Positions 1 to 12,271 of a DNA stretch of 64,000 bases are shown piece after piece. The translations under genes were made by a program, and so were the position numbers. The notes beneath the pieces were generated by a model. It did no database searches, was not told the origin of the DNA, and saw only the letters and a program-made list of their open reading frames with translations. Every line of letters starts with the position of its first letter. The stretch's first letter is position 1. The stretch is from assembly GCF_009730915.1 (NCBI RefSeq), contig NC_052471.1, positions 29,670,185 through 29,734,184 of the forward strand, given 5' to 3'. The DNA comes from Dioscorea cayenensis subsp. rotundata. Its lineage: Eukaryota > Streptophyta > Magnoliopsida > Dioscoreales > Dioscoreaceae.

Positions 1-295
1 AAACTAGAAAAACTAAAAACAAAACAAAAAAAAAAAACTATGTCTAAATCACAAACACAACCCTAGAAACACCAACAAATTCATCAACACGGTGTTCTAA
101 GCATCACATGCCCAAATTCAAAGATTCAAGCTCAAATTCCAAAAAAATCACAAAAGAAAAAATTATCTAGCAAAAAATGCATTGAAAACACAAAAAAACC
201 CTAGATAGAAAAGATCCAAACCAACAAAGGATCACAAAAATCTACATGAATTCATGATTTGGAGCTAGGGTTTCGAAAGAGGATGAGTTCTTTAC

Positions 296-409
296 CTGTT
301 TCTCTCTCCGCATGTTCAACGGGGACGATGCCTTCAGGCTTTGCTTTGAACTTTGGACGAGCTTTGCGAGATCGTTGTTGTTAATCTTGATGCGATCACA
401 GCCGTCCAT
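296..409 (-). CDS. First coding exon of an unidentified gene, rest beyond the left edge
   Basis: Reading the minus strand, an ATG at 409-407 opens 38 codons (start MDGCDRIKINNNDLAKL) that end at a good donor (AACAG then GTAAAG, 296/295). The sequence from 295 to 1 is T-rich on this strand, as expected of a plant intron, and the exon is clearly more GC-rich than its flanks. The peptide is polar and basic, has no signal peptide or membrane segment, and I do not recognise it. The gene would be transcribed away from the membrane-protein gene that starts at 1342, so the two may share a divergent promoter. It could also be a chance open frame; the start codon, donor and composition are the only support. 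Confidence 0.45.
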
Positions 410-1341
410 TTCCGCGGTTGAGCTCGGATCCTAGTGAACATTATCTAAACGTTTTTATTTCCTTTTTTTTATCTTAGTTTTAATTATTTGCATATAACCC
501 CCTGAACTTTACATAATTATATTTTAATTCCTTATTATGTTATGCTCTTTTAACTCTTTTATAATGAGCCCTTAATTCTAACATAAATATGTCATGCTGA
601 TATTTGTTAATCTAGTCTAATATAGTATGATATTTTTATATATATATTTTACTATGACAAAAAATTATAAAAATATTTATCAATTATGGCCCCAACAATA
701 ATTGTCAAAAAAACATTTAAGCATGATGGTACGTCAACTACAGTGCTTAATGATCTCTAAAGATTTTATTATATGAAATGGATGAAAACATTCAATGTAA
801 TATATCATAGAGTCAAAGACTACAATTTGTAATAGTAAATCTTTTATTTTGCAACTCGGCTACTCTTATAAGAACGTAATGAAGAGTATTTTTTATAACA
901 TTCAACGTATATTATTACGGTGCGGAATTCAACCCGGCACTACTCACCCATCATTTATATGACGTGCCGCTAGAGGGTCTAGTGTTGTCTAATGAAATAA
1001 TAAATTTAATTAAAAAGATTAATTTGTATTTATTTAATTAATATCGCTATTTGCTGGGGAGGAATAAATAAAATTCTGAAAGGGAGTGGATCGGGCCCAT
1101 GTTCAAGCAAGCCCAACTCATTCTCGGGCCCATATCACGCACATGGAACATATGGAAACGACTCATAACACGTGGAGGTCATCGAGAGTGGGTGTGGTTT
1201 TACAGTTGTGTTCCGGCGGCACAGAAGAAACCAACCCCAAAAATTCCCCAAAAAATTATTCATTCGTGTCTTGGTCTCGAGGCTCATCTTCTTCGTTGAG
1301 GACCCATCGGAAGCCCTAGATTCTCAGAGAAATCTCCGGCG
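410..1341. other. Divergent intergenic region, no gene seen
   Basis: AT-rich spacer between the minus-strand exon at 296-409 and the plus-strand gene at 1342. Short unrelated open frames overlap here in all frames and look like 5' untranslated sequence or chance. The GGCCCA-bearing segment near 1093-1137 is listed separately. Confidence 0.6.
1093..1137 (+). promoter_or_regulatory. GGCCCA (site II-type) cluster upstream of the membrane-protein gene
   Basis: GGGCCCA occurs twice and a further GCCCAA lies between them, 205-250 bases upstream of the ATG at 1342. GGCCCA/TGGGCC elements are known TCP-type site II elements in plant housekeeping promoters. No clear TATA box is seen at the expected distance. 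The assignment is by motif only. Confidence 0.4.
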
Positions 1342-4300
1342 ATGGATGTTCGTACTATTCTCAATGTTAGCTTGGTGATCTTGGCTTCAATCATCTGTCT
1401 GGAAGCTAGGGTAATGTTGATTCTCTCTTTCTCCACTCCGAATTGATGGGTTTTTCCTTGCTCTTTTGATGTTGAAACTTTGTTTCGTTTTTGGATCCGA
1501 TGTGTAAATTGCTAAATTTGGATGTATTTTTGGCTAATCCAGGTTGCCAGCAGCCGATCGGTCGTCTTCTTCGATGGTTCTCAGCATAGATACATCCGGA
1601 GCAATCCATCTGATGGAGAACGGAAGGTGATATTGTAGAAAAATTCGTTGATTTTGGTTTATTCATCATTGTATATTGGATTTACGGGTTTTGTATAGTT
1701 AGATGAATTTTTGGGTTAAATTTGGTGCATTTTTCTTGAAAATCAGCTGTCTGTTTTTGATGTGGTTGATTCGTGATTGCATATAATTCATCTTGATTGT
1801 ATTTAGTTTTGAAAATTTCCTAAGCAAACCTATTTATTAGGAAAAGTGTTAAGCTTAATTTTGATCATTCCTATTCTTAATGCAACTTAGGGTTGTGCAA
1901 CAATTCTTTTCTCAGCTTATGCAGCTCCCTGAATGATTTGTTGTTTTCTTCTGCCGCATTCTAGCACACGCATGAATTGATGATCTCAGTTGTGTTATTG
2001 CAGATGAGCTCAATTTCAGCACAGGAGGTTGCTGCAACTGTATCAGTTTTACTTGGGTTTGCACCATCTCCCTTGCTCGATGCTAAATCTTCATCTAAAG
2101 TATGAATCATTGCAAATCTTATATTCCGAAATATTCACATTACTTGTGGAGCTCTGACAAGTGATGCCTTTTCTCACCAGTTAAATGAGATCCTCCTGCC
2201 AAGTCCATTTGACAGGCCCCGTGCTGTTTTTGCAATGGAAGTCAGAGGAACTGAGGGTATGTATTTGCGTTATTAGGGAACACTAGTAATCTTCTTTTAT
2301 GTGAGATTTTGTTTTGAACACCATATACTTGCAGATAGTCTGTTGTCAACTGACCACTTAAACTCCCTTTCGGGCAATACTTTAAGTACCGAGGTTCATG
2401 GCTCAAGTATAGCTGCAATAGAACTCCCTGGTGAGTAGAGCCAATGTTGGTCTTTTGGAGTGTCTCACAAATTAACAAAAAAATAATATAAAAAATAAAA
2501 TAAAATAAAATGGTATGACAATTTTATGCCCGTTTCAGGTGATGCTGAGATTTCTGTTGTTCCTTTAGATGAATCTATAAGTGTTGATTGTGATGCTTCA
2601 TGTCTTGGTAAAGAATTCCACATCCTTGTAAGTATGCTCCACGTGTTATTTTGCTGCGGGATTCCATCAATTCCTAGAAATATTATCTATTCAAACAAAG
2701 AACTAGCAGCTGAAATTTGTGGAATTGATGCAGGCTCAGTGGTTTGGGTGGATCATTTGTTGGTTCTGCAGAGTCATTTGATGGAGAGTTAAAAGTTCCT
2801 TTGGCTAGTGGCGCAACTTTGAGCCTGCAACTCACTAAGGTCCGCTTTTGGAACTTGTTGCATTGCACTGCTTTCTGTCTTCTGCCACTTTCTATCTACC
2901 TCGTGCTCACTACAAAAATTAGATTTCTATTATATGTCATGTAGTGCTCTATGGAGCATAAATGCAGCCACTTATCTACTAAGATGTTCTATGTGCTACA
3001 TGTGAAAATCCTGCTTAATGCATTATACTTGTTCCAAACTTTAGTTCATCCTGTGCTGAATCTGTCTCGCATGTTTTGCTATTTTCTTATAGGTGGTTTA
3101 ATTCTCATTGCCTGGAAAAGCAGCTTTGTCCTAGAAAAGTTTTTAGCACTTGCTGTGTGTTCTAGTTATGATTGAGATTTTTGAGATCTGGTTGCAACAT
3201 GCTGTATGTTTTTCATATACACCAATGAGAATTATGCTTTCTAGTTTTTTCTTACCTGAAGTTGTGCTCTCTTTGCAGAAAGCAGATCTAAAATTTGTAT
3301 TAAGTGTTGCTTCCCTAGTTCGAAACATAAAAAATGCAGTAAAGATTCATGAAGACATTTCTCAAAGCAGTGTGAACCCTGCAGAGTTGTTGTTTGGCCG
3401 TTTCATGGGCATTGAGGTGACTGCTTTCTCTTCTCTTTCAGAATTTTATTCATTCACTTGGCAATCTGTCAAATTGTTCTATTGTCTTGACAAATGATGT
3501 TTTACTTCACAATTTATTGTCCCATTAAAACTTTACATGACCAATTCATCTTTATTAATTTGGTTATTGTTTGTCCTTCTCACTTCTATTCAATGATTTT
3601 CTTGGCATATCTTTCCATTGGTTTTAGTATTGCCAATCACACTTGTTAACTGTCATGAAGTATGATTTTGGCAACCTTGATAATTTGGTATTGTTTTGAC
3701 CATCAGTTGTATTCTCCTTTGTTTGGTTCATGTTGTCAAGCTTATTGCATATAACTAGTTTCAAGGAAAATGCTTTTTTGTCTCAAGATTATTATTTCTA
3801 TTTGATATGTCATATTTGAATGTGTTGACACCTTGATACATGGCTAGAAACACTATATCAAGTTTGATCTTATATGCAAATTTTATTGTGAACTTCTCGA
3901 TATTTTTTTTTCTCACATTTGGCACTTGATATTTGGGCAAGGTAGCTAGGCAGCTGTATCACCTATCATGTGCAAATTTTTTAGGAGGCATCAAGTCGTA
4001 CATGAGCAATGTGTTGGAAATGTTTTTGTCTTTATTCTTTCTCATTTATCTGTGCTGCAGCCGACATTTTTATACAAATTCATGCTTGTAAGCCATACTC
4101 CATTTTTGGAGGTGCATGCAACATTCACTATTTCTTTTTTCATGATCTAAAATGTTCTACCAATTTTCAAAATCCTTTTTGTTTCTCCTTCTCGGTTTAT
4201 TCTATAAATATCTTTTCCATAGGTTTTTTTTTATATTGTTGAATTGTTCATCTATCTTCTTAAGTAGTTACAGTTCAAGTTGTAGGATGTGGCTCGGTAA

Positions 4301-6047
4301 TTTGATTAGTTTCTCGTTATTATTTTGTGTGTGCTGTTCAGATTTTGTTTGTTTTACATGTTATTTTAGATGTTAATTTGATAGCTCTGTACAGGCTTTG
4401 AAAGAGGAATATGGTCCAGGCAATGTGGTTGACCAAGGAGTAGAGCTTCTCCAGACAATACTTATCAAGCTGTTTGATTTATTACAAAAATCTTATGGAG
4501 GTTAGTCATAAATATAATTTGGTTATATTGTACTAAACAGAGCTATGGCCCCACATGTTTTCTCACCCATGCTATGAATTTGGATCTTGGTCTTCAAGGT
4601 ACTTGACAAAATCCAAGTGATTGGAGCATTACATAATTTTTTTCATGTCCTTTTTCTGTCAATTGCTTCTTCTATTAACATATGTCAGGGGTTTATATTA
4701 CTAAACCACTGAAATTGATTTGGAAAAAAATGTAGTTGATCATGAACTTTGTCTATCCAGCAGATCTTCTTGCAATCAGTGGTTGCTTTCTACACATTTA
4801 TCAAATGGTTCTTGGAAATTTGTCCATGATTGCCATTAGACATTTACCTTGTAGTTGCAGAAAAAGTAGAAGTAGATTAATAACAAGTCAAATGTCTTTC
4901 AAACCTAATGTGAAGCAGATAAAGTCTTGACTGTGGCTATTGCTTTCCAATCTCACATTGTTGCAGGGAAAATAGCTGGGGTTATTTTATGCGACAAAGA
5001 AACTTATCCTGACTCAAAAGCAATGTTGGAACTGTCATTCTCCCCTAGGACTTCACGATTGTTGGAGGAAGACAGCCTTGATGTGTCAAAGAGGGAGGTC
5101 TTACTAGTTAGGCGGAGTTTGGCTTGGATAACTGGGGTTATTCTCCTCGTTTCAACTTTTATTGGGGTAAGGATCTTGATAACTCTGATGCATGGTTTCC
5201 CACACCATATGCTGGGGCTCAAAAGTTGGTGTGATCTCTGGGATAATTAACTGATTTATTGGTGCTGATAATTAGTTGATTTAGTTGGGTATCACAATAG
5301 TTTGGACAATCTTTATGGTAACATCATACAAAACTGATGTTATTTCGGTTTAGAGAAATTGCTAATATACCCTTCTAGATGTTATATTTGCTTATATACT
5401 GCCATAAAACACTTATATTTGATCATATACCCCTTAGTTAATGAAGGTTCCCTTGACTTTGGTCTTCTCTTGCCCTATCCAAAGATAGATGGTGAGAAGA
5501 TAGTAATGGAGACTCGGTTCCATGGTAACTACCATGAAACCAAGACGTGGCTTATTTTTGGCCATGGGTTTATAAATTTTGTTTTTATTTATAATATAAT
5601 ATAGTGATAGGTTGGTAATTATATTAAAAGATGATTACCTTTTGTTATAATAATCACTAAATTGAGGCAATCCAATGAGTGAAAATGAGCCACGTCTCGG
5701 TTCCGTTATAACTATTACGGAACCGTGTCTGGGGAATCATTTTTCTAGTAATGGATAGTTTGGTCTTTGTATAATTGCTTTTTAGTTGATTTCTAAGCAA
5801 AGGGGTGTGTGTGTATGTATGTATGTATGTATGTATGCAAATAACGATGATTTGGAGGAGCATATAAGAAGAAAAATTGGTTTTTGCAAGGGTTTAATAA
5901 TTACCTATCTTTGTGATGGTATACATGCAAAAACCTATTATGTTTATGGGATACTGATACAATTACTTGGCTTTGCAGATCTACCTTCTTCTTAATATGC
6001 CACTCACAAGAGATACCCTACTTTATTCCAATGTCAAGCTTGATTGA
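1342..6047 (+). CDS. Type I single-pass membrane protein of unknown function (DUF7794-like), 11 exons
   Basis: Exons: 1342-1410, 1543-1626, 2004-2099, 2181-2256, 2335-2430, 2539-2627, 2734-2839, 3279-3416, 4395-4500, 4967-5166, 5979-6047, all with GT..AG borders; about 375 residues. Residues 1-23 look like a signal peptide (VRTILNVSLVILASIICL core). A luminal/extracellular domain follows. One hydrophobic segment (SLAWITGVILLVSTFIGV) spans exons 10 and 11, and a short tail ends SNVKLD. It resembles the conserved, uncharacterised plant family of 'type 1 membrane protein-like' proteins; the family name is from memory and the function is unknown. Oddity: exon 6 ends in phase 0, but exon 7 is open only if two bases are carried over, so the phases do not join with canonical sites. 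One extra G at the exon 7 acceptor (CAGG, 2731-2734) would explain it. Intron 10 holds a foldback repeat. Confidence 0.72.
5511..5730. repeat. Foldback (inverted-repeat) element in the last intron
   Basis: Arms of about 50 bases (5511-5560 and 5681-5730) are inverted copies of each other sharing CGGTTCC, AAACC/GAACC and GAGACGTGGCT-type blocks with about a quarter mismatches. Each arm is itself nearly palindromic (GGTTCC..GGAACC-like), so the DNA can fold into a cruciform with sub-hairpins. It looks like an old MITE or foldback insertion in intron 10 of the membrane-protein gene. No target duplication was identified, so the family is unassigned. Confidence 0.55.
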
Positions 6048-8513
6048 TTCCTTCTATGCAAGAGCTCTGATGATACAAGATGTTAATGCCTATGATACTA
6101 TCGGCCTGGCTTCTTCAGATTAAACTATTTGTTTTTATATTGTAGATTTCGCTCCTGTTAGCCAATTTCTATTTCCACTACTGGCTTGTGGAGTTCTTTT
6201 GTGCATGATTGCCTACTACTGTATGCATGGCGAGCGCTTACTATTTCATCGGTTTTTAAAAGAAAATAAGATACATTTTATGTAGAAATTACCGAAGCTG
6301 CAAGAAATTTTTGTGAACATGTTGACCGTCAAGGAAAACCGAAAATGTTCGTGTTTCATGGATTTTCCGTGAATAATCATTGTGATTTTGAATGTCTGTT
6401 TTAGGGATTGCAGGAACTCGACGAGTCAGCCGAACATGCCACATGCAAAGTCTAAGGTCCAATTCTTTTCTCTTCGTGATTAACATTTTTCCCAATTGAT
6501 TGTTTTTAGTCTCTTAATGATTCATAACTACATTGGAGTATTCAAGCTGACTAATATATTTTAGGTACTGCATTATTTGAGTAGTGTGATTTAGACTGTT
6601 TGAATGTTTGTTTATTCAAGTTGACTAATGAACATCATGTACTGTATTATTAGTAGTGGCACAATCCCTAGTATCAATTCCTGAAGGGTACTACTCTTTT
6701 GATTTTTGAAGTTCAGCAGAACTGCTACCAAATGCTTCGGTGATTTATGTGATATTGATTTTGCATTCTATTTAATATTAAGTCACAGGTGATCTTTTAT
6801 TCAGTGTTAGTTCAAAATATGACTCTGAGCTTTCATGAGGTACCTGTGTGTCCTTTTTGTGCCTTCTGTTGCAGGTCACTGCTACCTTTACAGTCTTTAA
6901 AGCTGTGTCACTTTGGAGGGCTCCATTTACTTTCTTTATATAGTTGTTTTATTTATGTTCTTATCCTTTTTCATACTTAGTATTTATTTTCATTTTTCAA
7001 TAAATGCCTTCTTTGAGTAGATGCTAAAAATAAATATGTATTCTAATGTTTGCAGTTTTTTTTTTTTGGTGTGGTTTACTTAATTTATTACTCATGGTCT
7101 TTTTTACTTGTCCTATTTTAGAGGTATTTTGGAGGTTTTTTTACTTCTCTTTATATGTCTATTTAAATTTTAAAACATATATTGAACATTAAATATTATT
7201 TTTAAAATTTAATGCAGTTGAGAAATTTTATAATTTTTAATAAATCATGTTTAATTACATATTTTATTAAATTATATTTTAAATGAGAATAAATTTAATA
7301 AGTTAATATAATTTCAAAATAAATTTGAGATGGGCATCTGACTTTAATTAATTTTTTAGTAGATGTGAATTAAAAATGGAGATGGAGTGTTATTTTAAAA
7401 AATAAATATTGTGCTAAGGGAAAATTTCTAAACAATATTTGTTTATTTACATACTCATAATTGAGAGAATTTATGGCGTCTTCTGAGTCAATTTCATGGC
7501 TTTTTTTTTTAATAAATTTTTTAATAATTTTTTCTTTCAAACCCTAAACTGGTAACATCTTCTCGAGAATCTCCACACTTAAAAAATAGGCATTATTACA
7601 TATATATATATTTTTTTATTTGAGAATATTATAATAGACATGAGATATGCCAACCTTTCCTTTTTCATCAACATCTCTAGCTGTCTTCATTAATCTTTTT
7701 TTTAATCACCCAAACAGTGCACGTAACTTCCACACCTTAAAAAAGTTATTATTTATTTATTTATTCATTTTAAATTGTAAAATTTGCTAACTGAGAGGAG
7801 ACCATGCATATTTTTTAATCATTTTCTTAATACTATAATACACTCTTAACAGACAAGTATATTATTATCTCATTTTTAGATTTTGACGTATTAGTAACTA
7901 AATGCATTATTTTAGTTCTGGATCTCTTGTTTGAGAGAAACACAAGTTCAATTCTTCATGATCGTGCTCCATAATTTCAAAAGAGTGATGACGTGTGATA
8001 ATTCTCTCGCTGTATAGTAATTCTGCCCCGCCGTATACTTTTCTGAGGATCAGTGATTGTTGTAGCCCTATATAAAAAAAAAACATTACTTCAGTTAAGA
8101 TTATATAGTTTCCAATTGATTCTATTCAATTCTCATGAGATTTAACATTAACAACATAAAACCTCATTTAACCACTCTTGGTTATTAGTATCTCTCGATC
8201 TCCCACCAATTCTTTTAACCAAACTTGGTTTAAAGTTTAAAGTGTCAACAACTTTTTTTTTTTCCCACCAATAATTAATTCTCAACTTTCAGTACACACT
8301 TTACAATACTACCTTACAATTACATGTGTAATTTTGCTTTTTTTTTTAACCAAAAAACTATATATATATATACATATAAACCAAGAGTAATTAAGAAGCC
8401 CACCAAAAAAATTAGTGCAAAGTAAAGCTCAATCAATTTCCTACCTACCTCCCCAGAAGCTCCTCCTATCATTCACAGACTTTACTTCACCATCACTTCA
8501 TCTTCCTCCATAA

Positions 8514-8556
<43 letters not shown>

Positions 8557-9158
8557 ATAGTAAAAATTAAAAATTTAAAAAAAATAAATAAATATAGAGT
8601 GAGAGTGGATAATAAGAAGCTAAAAGTGAGGAGGAAGAAGGAAAGAGAAGTTGGAAACAAGGCAAAACCAAAAATGTACTAGTTTGATGATGAGCTTTGC
8701 TTGTTGCCAGTGCAGCATCTAATTTTCTTTTCTTTTCTTTTTTTGCAATTGTCTTTGTTTGGGACCATTTCTTGTGTTTGGTACTGCTACTGCATAGTGC
8801 ATACTTGGCAGTTGGCACCATTCTTTTCTGCCATGCATGCATATCAAGTGTTTAGTAACTATTCTCAACTTTCTTGGCCCCTCTCTCCTTCTCCCTCCAT
8901 GGCCACACACTTTTCTTGCATTCATTCATGTTTATTTCTTTCTCTCTCTCTCTCTCTTTTTCTTGTTTGTGCTTGTTCTTTTGCATGTCAGCAATTGGTT
9001 CTTTCATGATCTTTTTTAGTTTTCATGGTCAAGTTCTAATTTTGATGTGTATGATGAATGAAAGCTCTTATCTTTTTCAGGTTTTGTATGATTTCTTGAT
9101 GAATTGATAGAAAGAGTGGTTAATTTGGTAGGGGAATTAGAGTTTTGAGGAAATTGGG
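6048..9158. other. Intergenic region, no gene seen
   Basis: AT-rich. 6539-6680 holds two diverged copies of a roughly 100-base unit (TTCAAGYTGACTAAT ... TGTAYTG). 7905-8092 has a weak tRNA-promoter-like B box (AAGTTCAATTC) followed by an A-run, possibly a SINE relic. A TAAA microsatellite lies at 8508-8560 and a CT run at 8939-8960, in what may be the leader or promoter of the gene starting at 9159. Short open frames here show no recognisable protein. Confidence 0.6.
8508..8560. repeat. (TAAA)n microsatellite
   Basis: About 13 near-perfect TAAA units, roughly 600 bases upstream of the fucosyltransferase-like start codon. Confidence 0.95.
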
Positions 9159-12100
9159 ATGGAAACTGAAGGAGGAGGAGGAGGAGGAGGAGGAGGAGGA
9201 GCTTCTCAGAAGAATTTGGAGAGGATAATATCTCAGAAAGCCATGCAGATGGGGAACTCATCTTCTTGCAAAATTTGGGTGGTTGGTTTCTTTTGTGGTG
9301 TTTGTATTACCTATCTCTTTCTGGTTGTTCCATCTCCACTTAGGAATTTGGAGTTTGGATTGGACCTTTCAAGTTCTTCTTCATTGAATTCTCTTAATTC
9401 AAGCTTGATTGATTCAATCAAAGGTCTGTGTTTTCTCTTCCTCAGTTTTGGGTATTACTGTATTCTGATTTATTGACTTCACTTTGTTCTTTTTTATGTT
9501 TTTTAATGCAATTCTACAACTGAAGATATAAATATTTCGGACAATTCAGATGAAACCAGAGGACTTAGTGATCATGAGAAAGTGAAATTGCTTTTTTCTG
9601 CTTGGAATGTGGTGCTAAATGAACCATCAAAAGTTGTTCAGAATGAGTTCTTGATTGGAAAATTGAAGAAATCTAGTCTGCCTAATCCTCCTCATTTAGA
9701 GGACTGTAAATTGAGTGTAGAATTAAGTAGACAGTTCGATTCCCGGGGAATGAATCGAAGTTTACCGCCTTGGACCTTATGGAGAGGAATGCTAGGCTTA
9801 GAGTTACTTTGGCCGAAAGTATCCATGGAACAGGTCGATTATCGTACAAAATTCAACGGTGCTTATCCACCCTGGGTATGTGTTGAAGCACATTGTATGT
9901 CTAGTTTTCATTGAATACACTTGTATTTGTGATTTGAATGGGAATCAAATATTTTCAGATTGTAGGATCTGATATGGAGAACTATCCGCTTACTCGGGGA
10001 GTTCAGCAAGACATATGGATTCATCAACATCCGGAAAATTGTAGTGATCCTAACTTGAGGTTTCTTGTTGCTGATTGGGAAAGGTTGCCGGGTTTTGGTG
10101 TAGGTGCACAATTCGCCGGAATGGCAGGACTTCTTGCTATTGCGATCAATGAGAAACGAATTCTCGTTACGAACTACTATAACCGGGCAGATCACAGTGG
10201 CTGTAAAGGTTCTGAATTTTGATCTCTGTGAAGGATTTTTTTTTTCAATTCTTATGATTGATTTCTGCTAAATTGCCTGCTTTTTATTATTGATAAAACT
10301 TTGTTTATGTTATAATTCCTACTGTGGTTGGTGATGGTTCTGAATTTCAGTCTTTGTGAAAGATTTTTATCGGTTCCTATGATAAATTTTTGGTCAAATG
10401 GCTTCTTTTTATTGTTGATGAGTGTTCGCAGTGGTTGTGAAGGTTTTGAATTTCAGTCTTTCTAAAGTATTTATATCTCTGCTCTTATGATTAACTCCTG
10501 AGCAAATACTTGCTATTTATTCTTGAAAGAAACTTTGTATTTATCGATGTGAAAGTTATATTTTAACTCATGCATAAAACACTTGGTGTTTATGTCCATG
10601 TTTCTTACTGTATTTACAGGTTCTTCACGATCTCATTGGTCTTGCTACTTCTTCCCGGAAACATCTCAAGAATGTCGAGACCGGGCATTTGATCTCATGA
10701 GGAGTTCGGAAGCTTGGAACAATGGTATTATAACTGTGAAGGAGAATTACACCTCAAAGGAAATATGGACCGGTCGAGTACCTAGGTACATTTCTTCACA
10801 TATTATTCACTTTCTTTGTGAAGAGACCGAATCATATTAACTTGTGATGAAATTTATATTTGATGATGAACAGAGTATGGGGAAATCCATGGGATTATTT
10901 ACAGCCTACAACCGATGTAGATGGAACTCTACTTACACACCACCGTAAAATGGATCGAAGATGGTGGCGTGCACAGGTACCGTTACCGGCACTACTGTCA
11001 CAAACTCTTGACTTGATTTCTTGGTTGTATTAATTACTGAATTTTGTCGCATGAGATTTTGTTCTATTGCAGGCGATACGGTATTTGATGAGGTTCCAAA
11101 GTGAGTATACATGTCAGCTACTTAATGTCGCTCGACATACAGCATTTGGAATGGATTCTGCCAAAATGGTTCTTGAAAATCTTCCGGCAAATTGGCCTGA
11201 GGTATATCATTTAATTACAATGCCATTAATTCTGTTCGTCGTGGTAATTCTTGATACACTCTGATACTTCGTCTTGAACTTATCTGAAATACTTGCGAAT
11301 TTTGCTCGCATTTACATGTTGGTATGTTCTAAACTGATGAACTAGTTATTGTAGCTACTTTTGTCAATAATTATATCATTCGTATCCATGACTATAAATT
11401 GAGAATGACCGATTTCTTTTTATAGTTAGAATTTTTCGGCTATTTATGACGAGCAGTAACAAATTTGTATTACTTGGAATATTCTTAGCTCTAAAACCAA
11501 GAACATGTTTGCTTAAAAGTTTTTGATACTCTATATCGCGCAAACGGTTATCAACTAGCTCTTGCCTATTTCTTCATTTGAACGAATAATTCGAAGAAAT
11601 TAATCAAATGAAAATCTTAAAACTATAAAAAAAATCGAATATCAGAATTTCTTAACATTAAGCAAGAACAATTTTGATGTTTTAGGTATCTATCAACAGA
11701 TCACAACAGGACATCGAACATTTTGTATGGTCCAACCACAGACCATGGATTCCGAGACCACTTTTGAGCATGCACGTAAGAATGGGCGACAAAGCTTGCG
11801 AAATGAAAATAGTCGAATTCGAACATTACATGCATCTTGCCGATCGAATTCGCACCCGTTTCCCACATCTCAACAGCATATGGCTCTCAACAGAAATGCA
11901 GGTATATATATACATGTTCATAGTGATATTTTACTAAATTAACCGATATGAGACTATTAAGATATGTAATGGAATGTGTTATTATTGAACAGGAAGTCAT
12001 TGATAAATCGAAAATGTATGAGAACTGGAACGTTTACTACACGAACATAACACGGCAAGTCGGGAACACAACAATGGCAGTGTACGAGGCAAGTCTTGGT

Positions 12101-12271
12101 AGAGAGACGAGCACGAATTATCCTCTGGTTAATTTTATAATGGCGACTGAAGCCGATTTTTTCGTCGGAGCATTAGGTTCGACATGGTGTTACTTGATAG
12201 ATGGAATGAGGAACACTGGAGGAAAAGTAATGGCTGGTTATCTTAGTGTTAACAAAGATAGGTTTTGGTAA
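9159..12271 (+). CDS. Fucosyltransferase-like type II membrane protein with GT23/FUT8-like motif, 8 exons
   Basis: Exons: 9159-9423, 9526-9875, 9959-10208, 10620-10785, 10874-10976, 11073-11201, 11686-11901, 11993-12271; phases all agree, giving 585 residues. A poly-Gly stretch (residues 5-14, GGA repeat) precedes one hydrophobic anchor at about residues 38-57, which suggests a Golgi type II enzyme. Exon 7 carries HVRMGDKACEM (His451, Arg453, Asp456, Lys457), close to the H-V-R-x-x-D-K motif of alpha-1,6-fucosyltransferases (GT23: FUT8, NodZ). Blocks such as DWERLPGFGVGAQF and the C-terminal TEADFFVGALGSTWCYLIDGMR also fit that fold. Plants have a conserved single-copy-type family of this kind, annotated as 'O-fucosyltransferase family protein' (the Arabidopsis At1g53770 type, from memory). 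Donor GDP-fucose is inferred; the acceptor is unknown. A polyadenylation-type AATAAA lies at 12324-12329. Confidence 0.9.
9171..9201 (+). repeat. (GGA)n microsatellite inside the first exon, coding poly-Gly
   Basis: Ten consecutive glycine codons, mostly GGA, in the cytosolic tail of the fucosyltransferase-like protein. Length variation would change only the tail before the anchor. Confidence 0.9.

Noticed and set aside
1..290. Telomere-like AAACCCTAG pieces
   Set aside because: Isolated single units that are common in plant leaders and introns; no array.
1086..1378. Overlapping short frames before the membrane-protein gene
   Set aside because: They lie in the promoter and 5' leader, overlap each other in different frames, and resemble no protein; the ATG at 1342 with its signal peptide is the better start.
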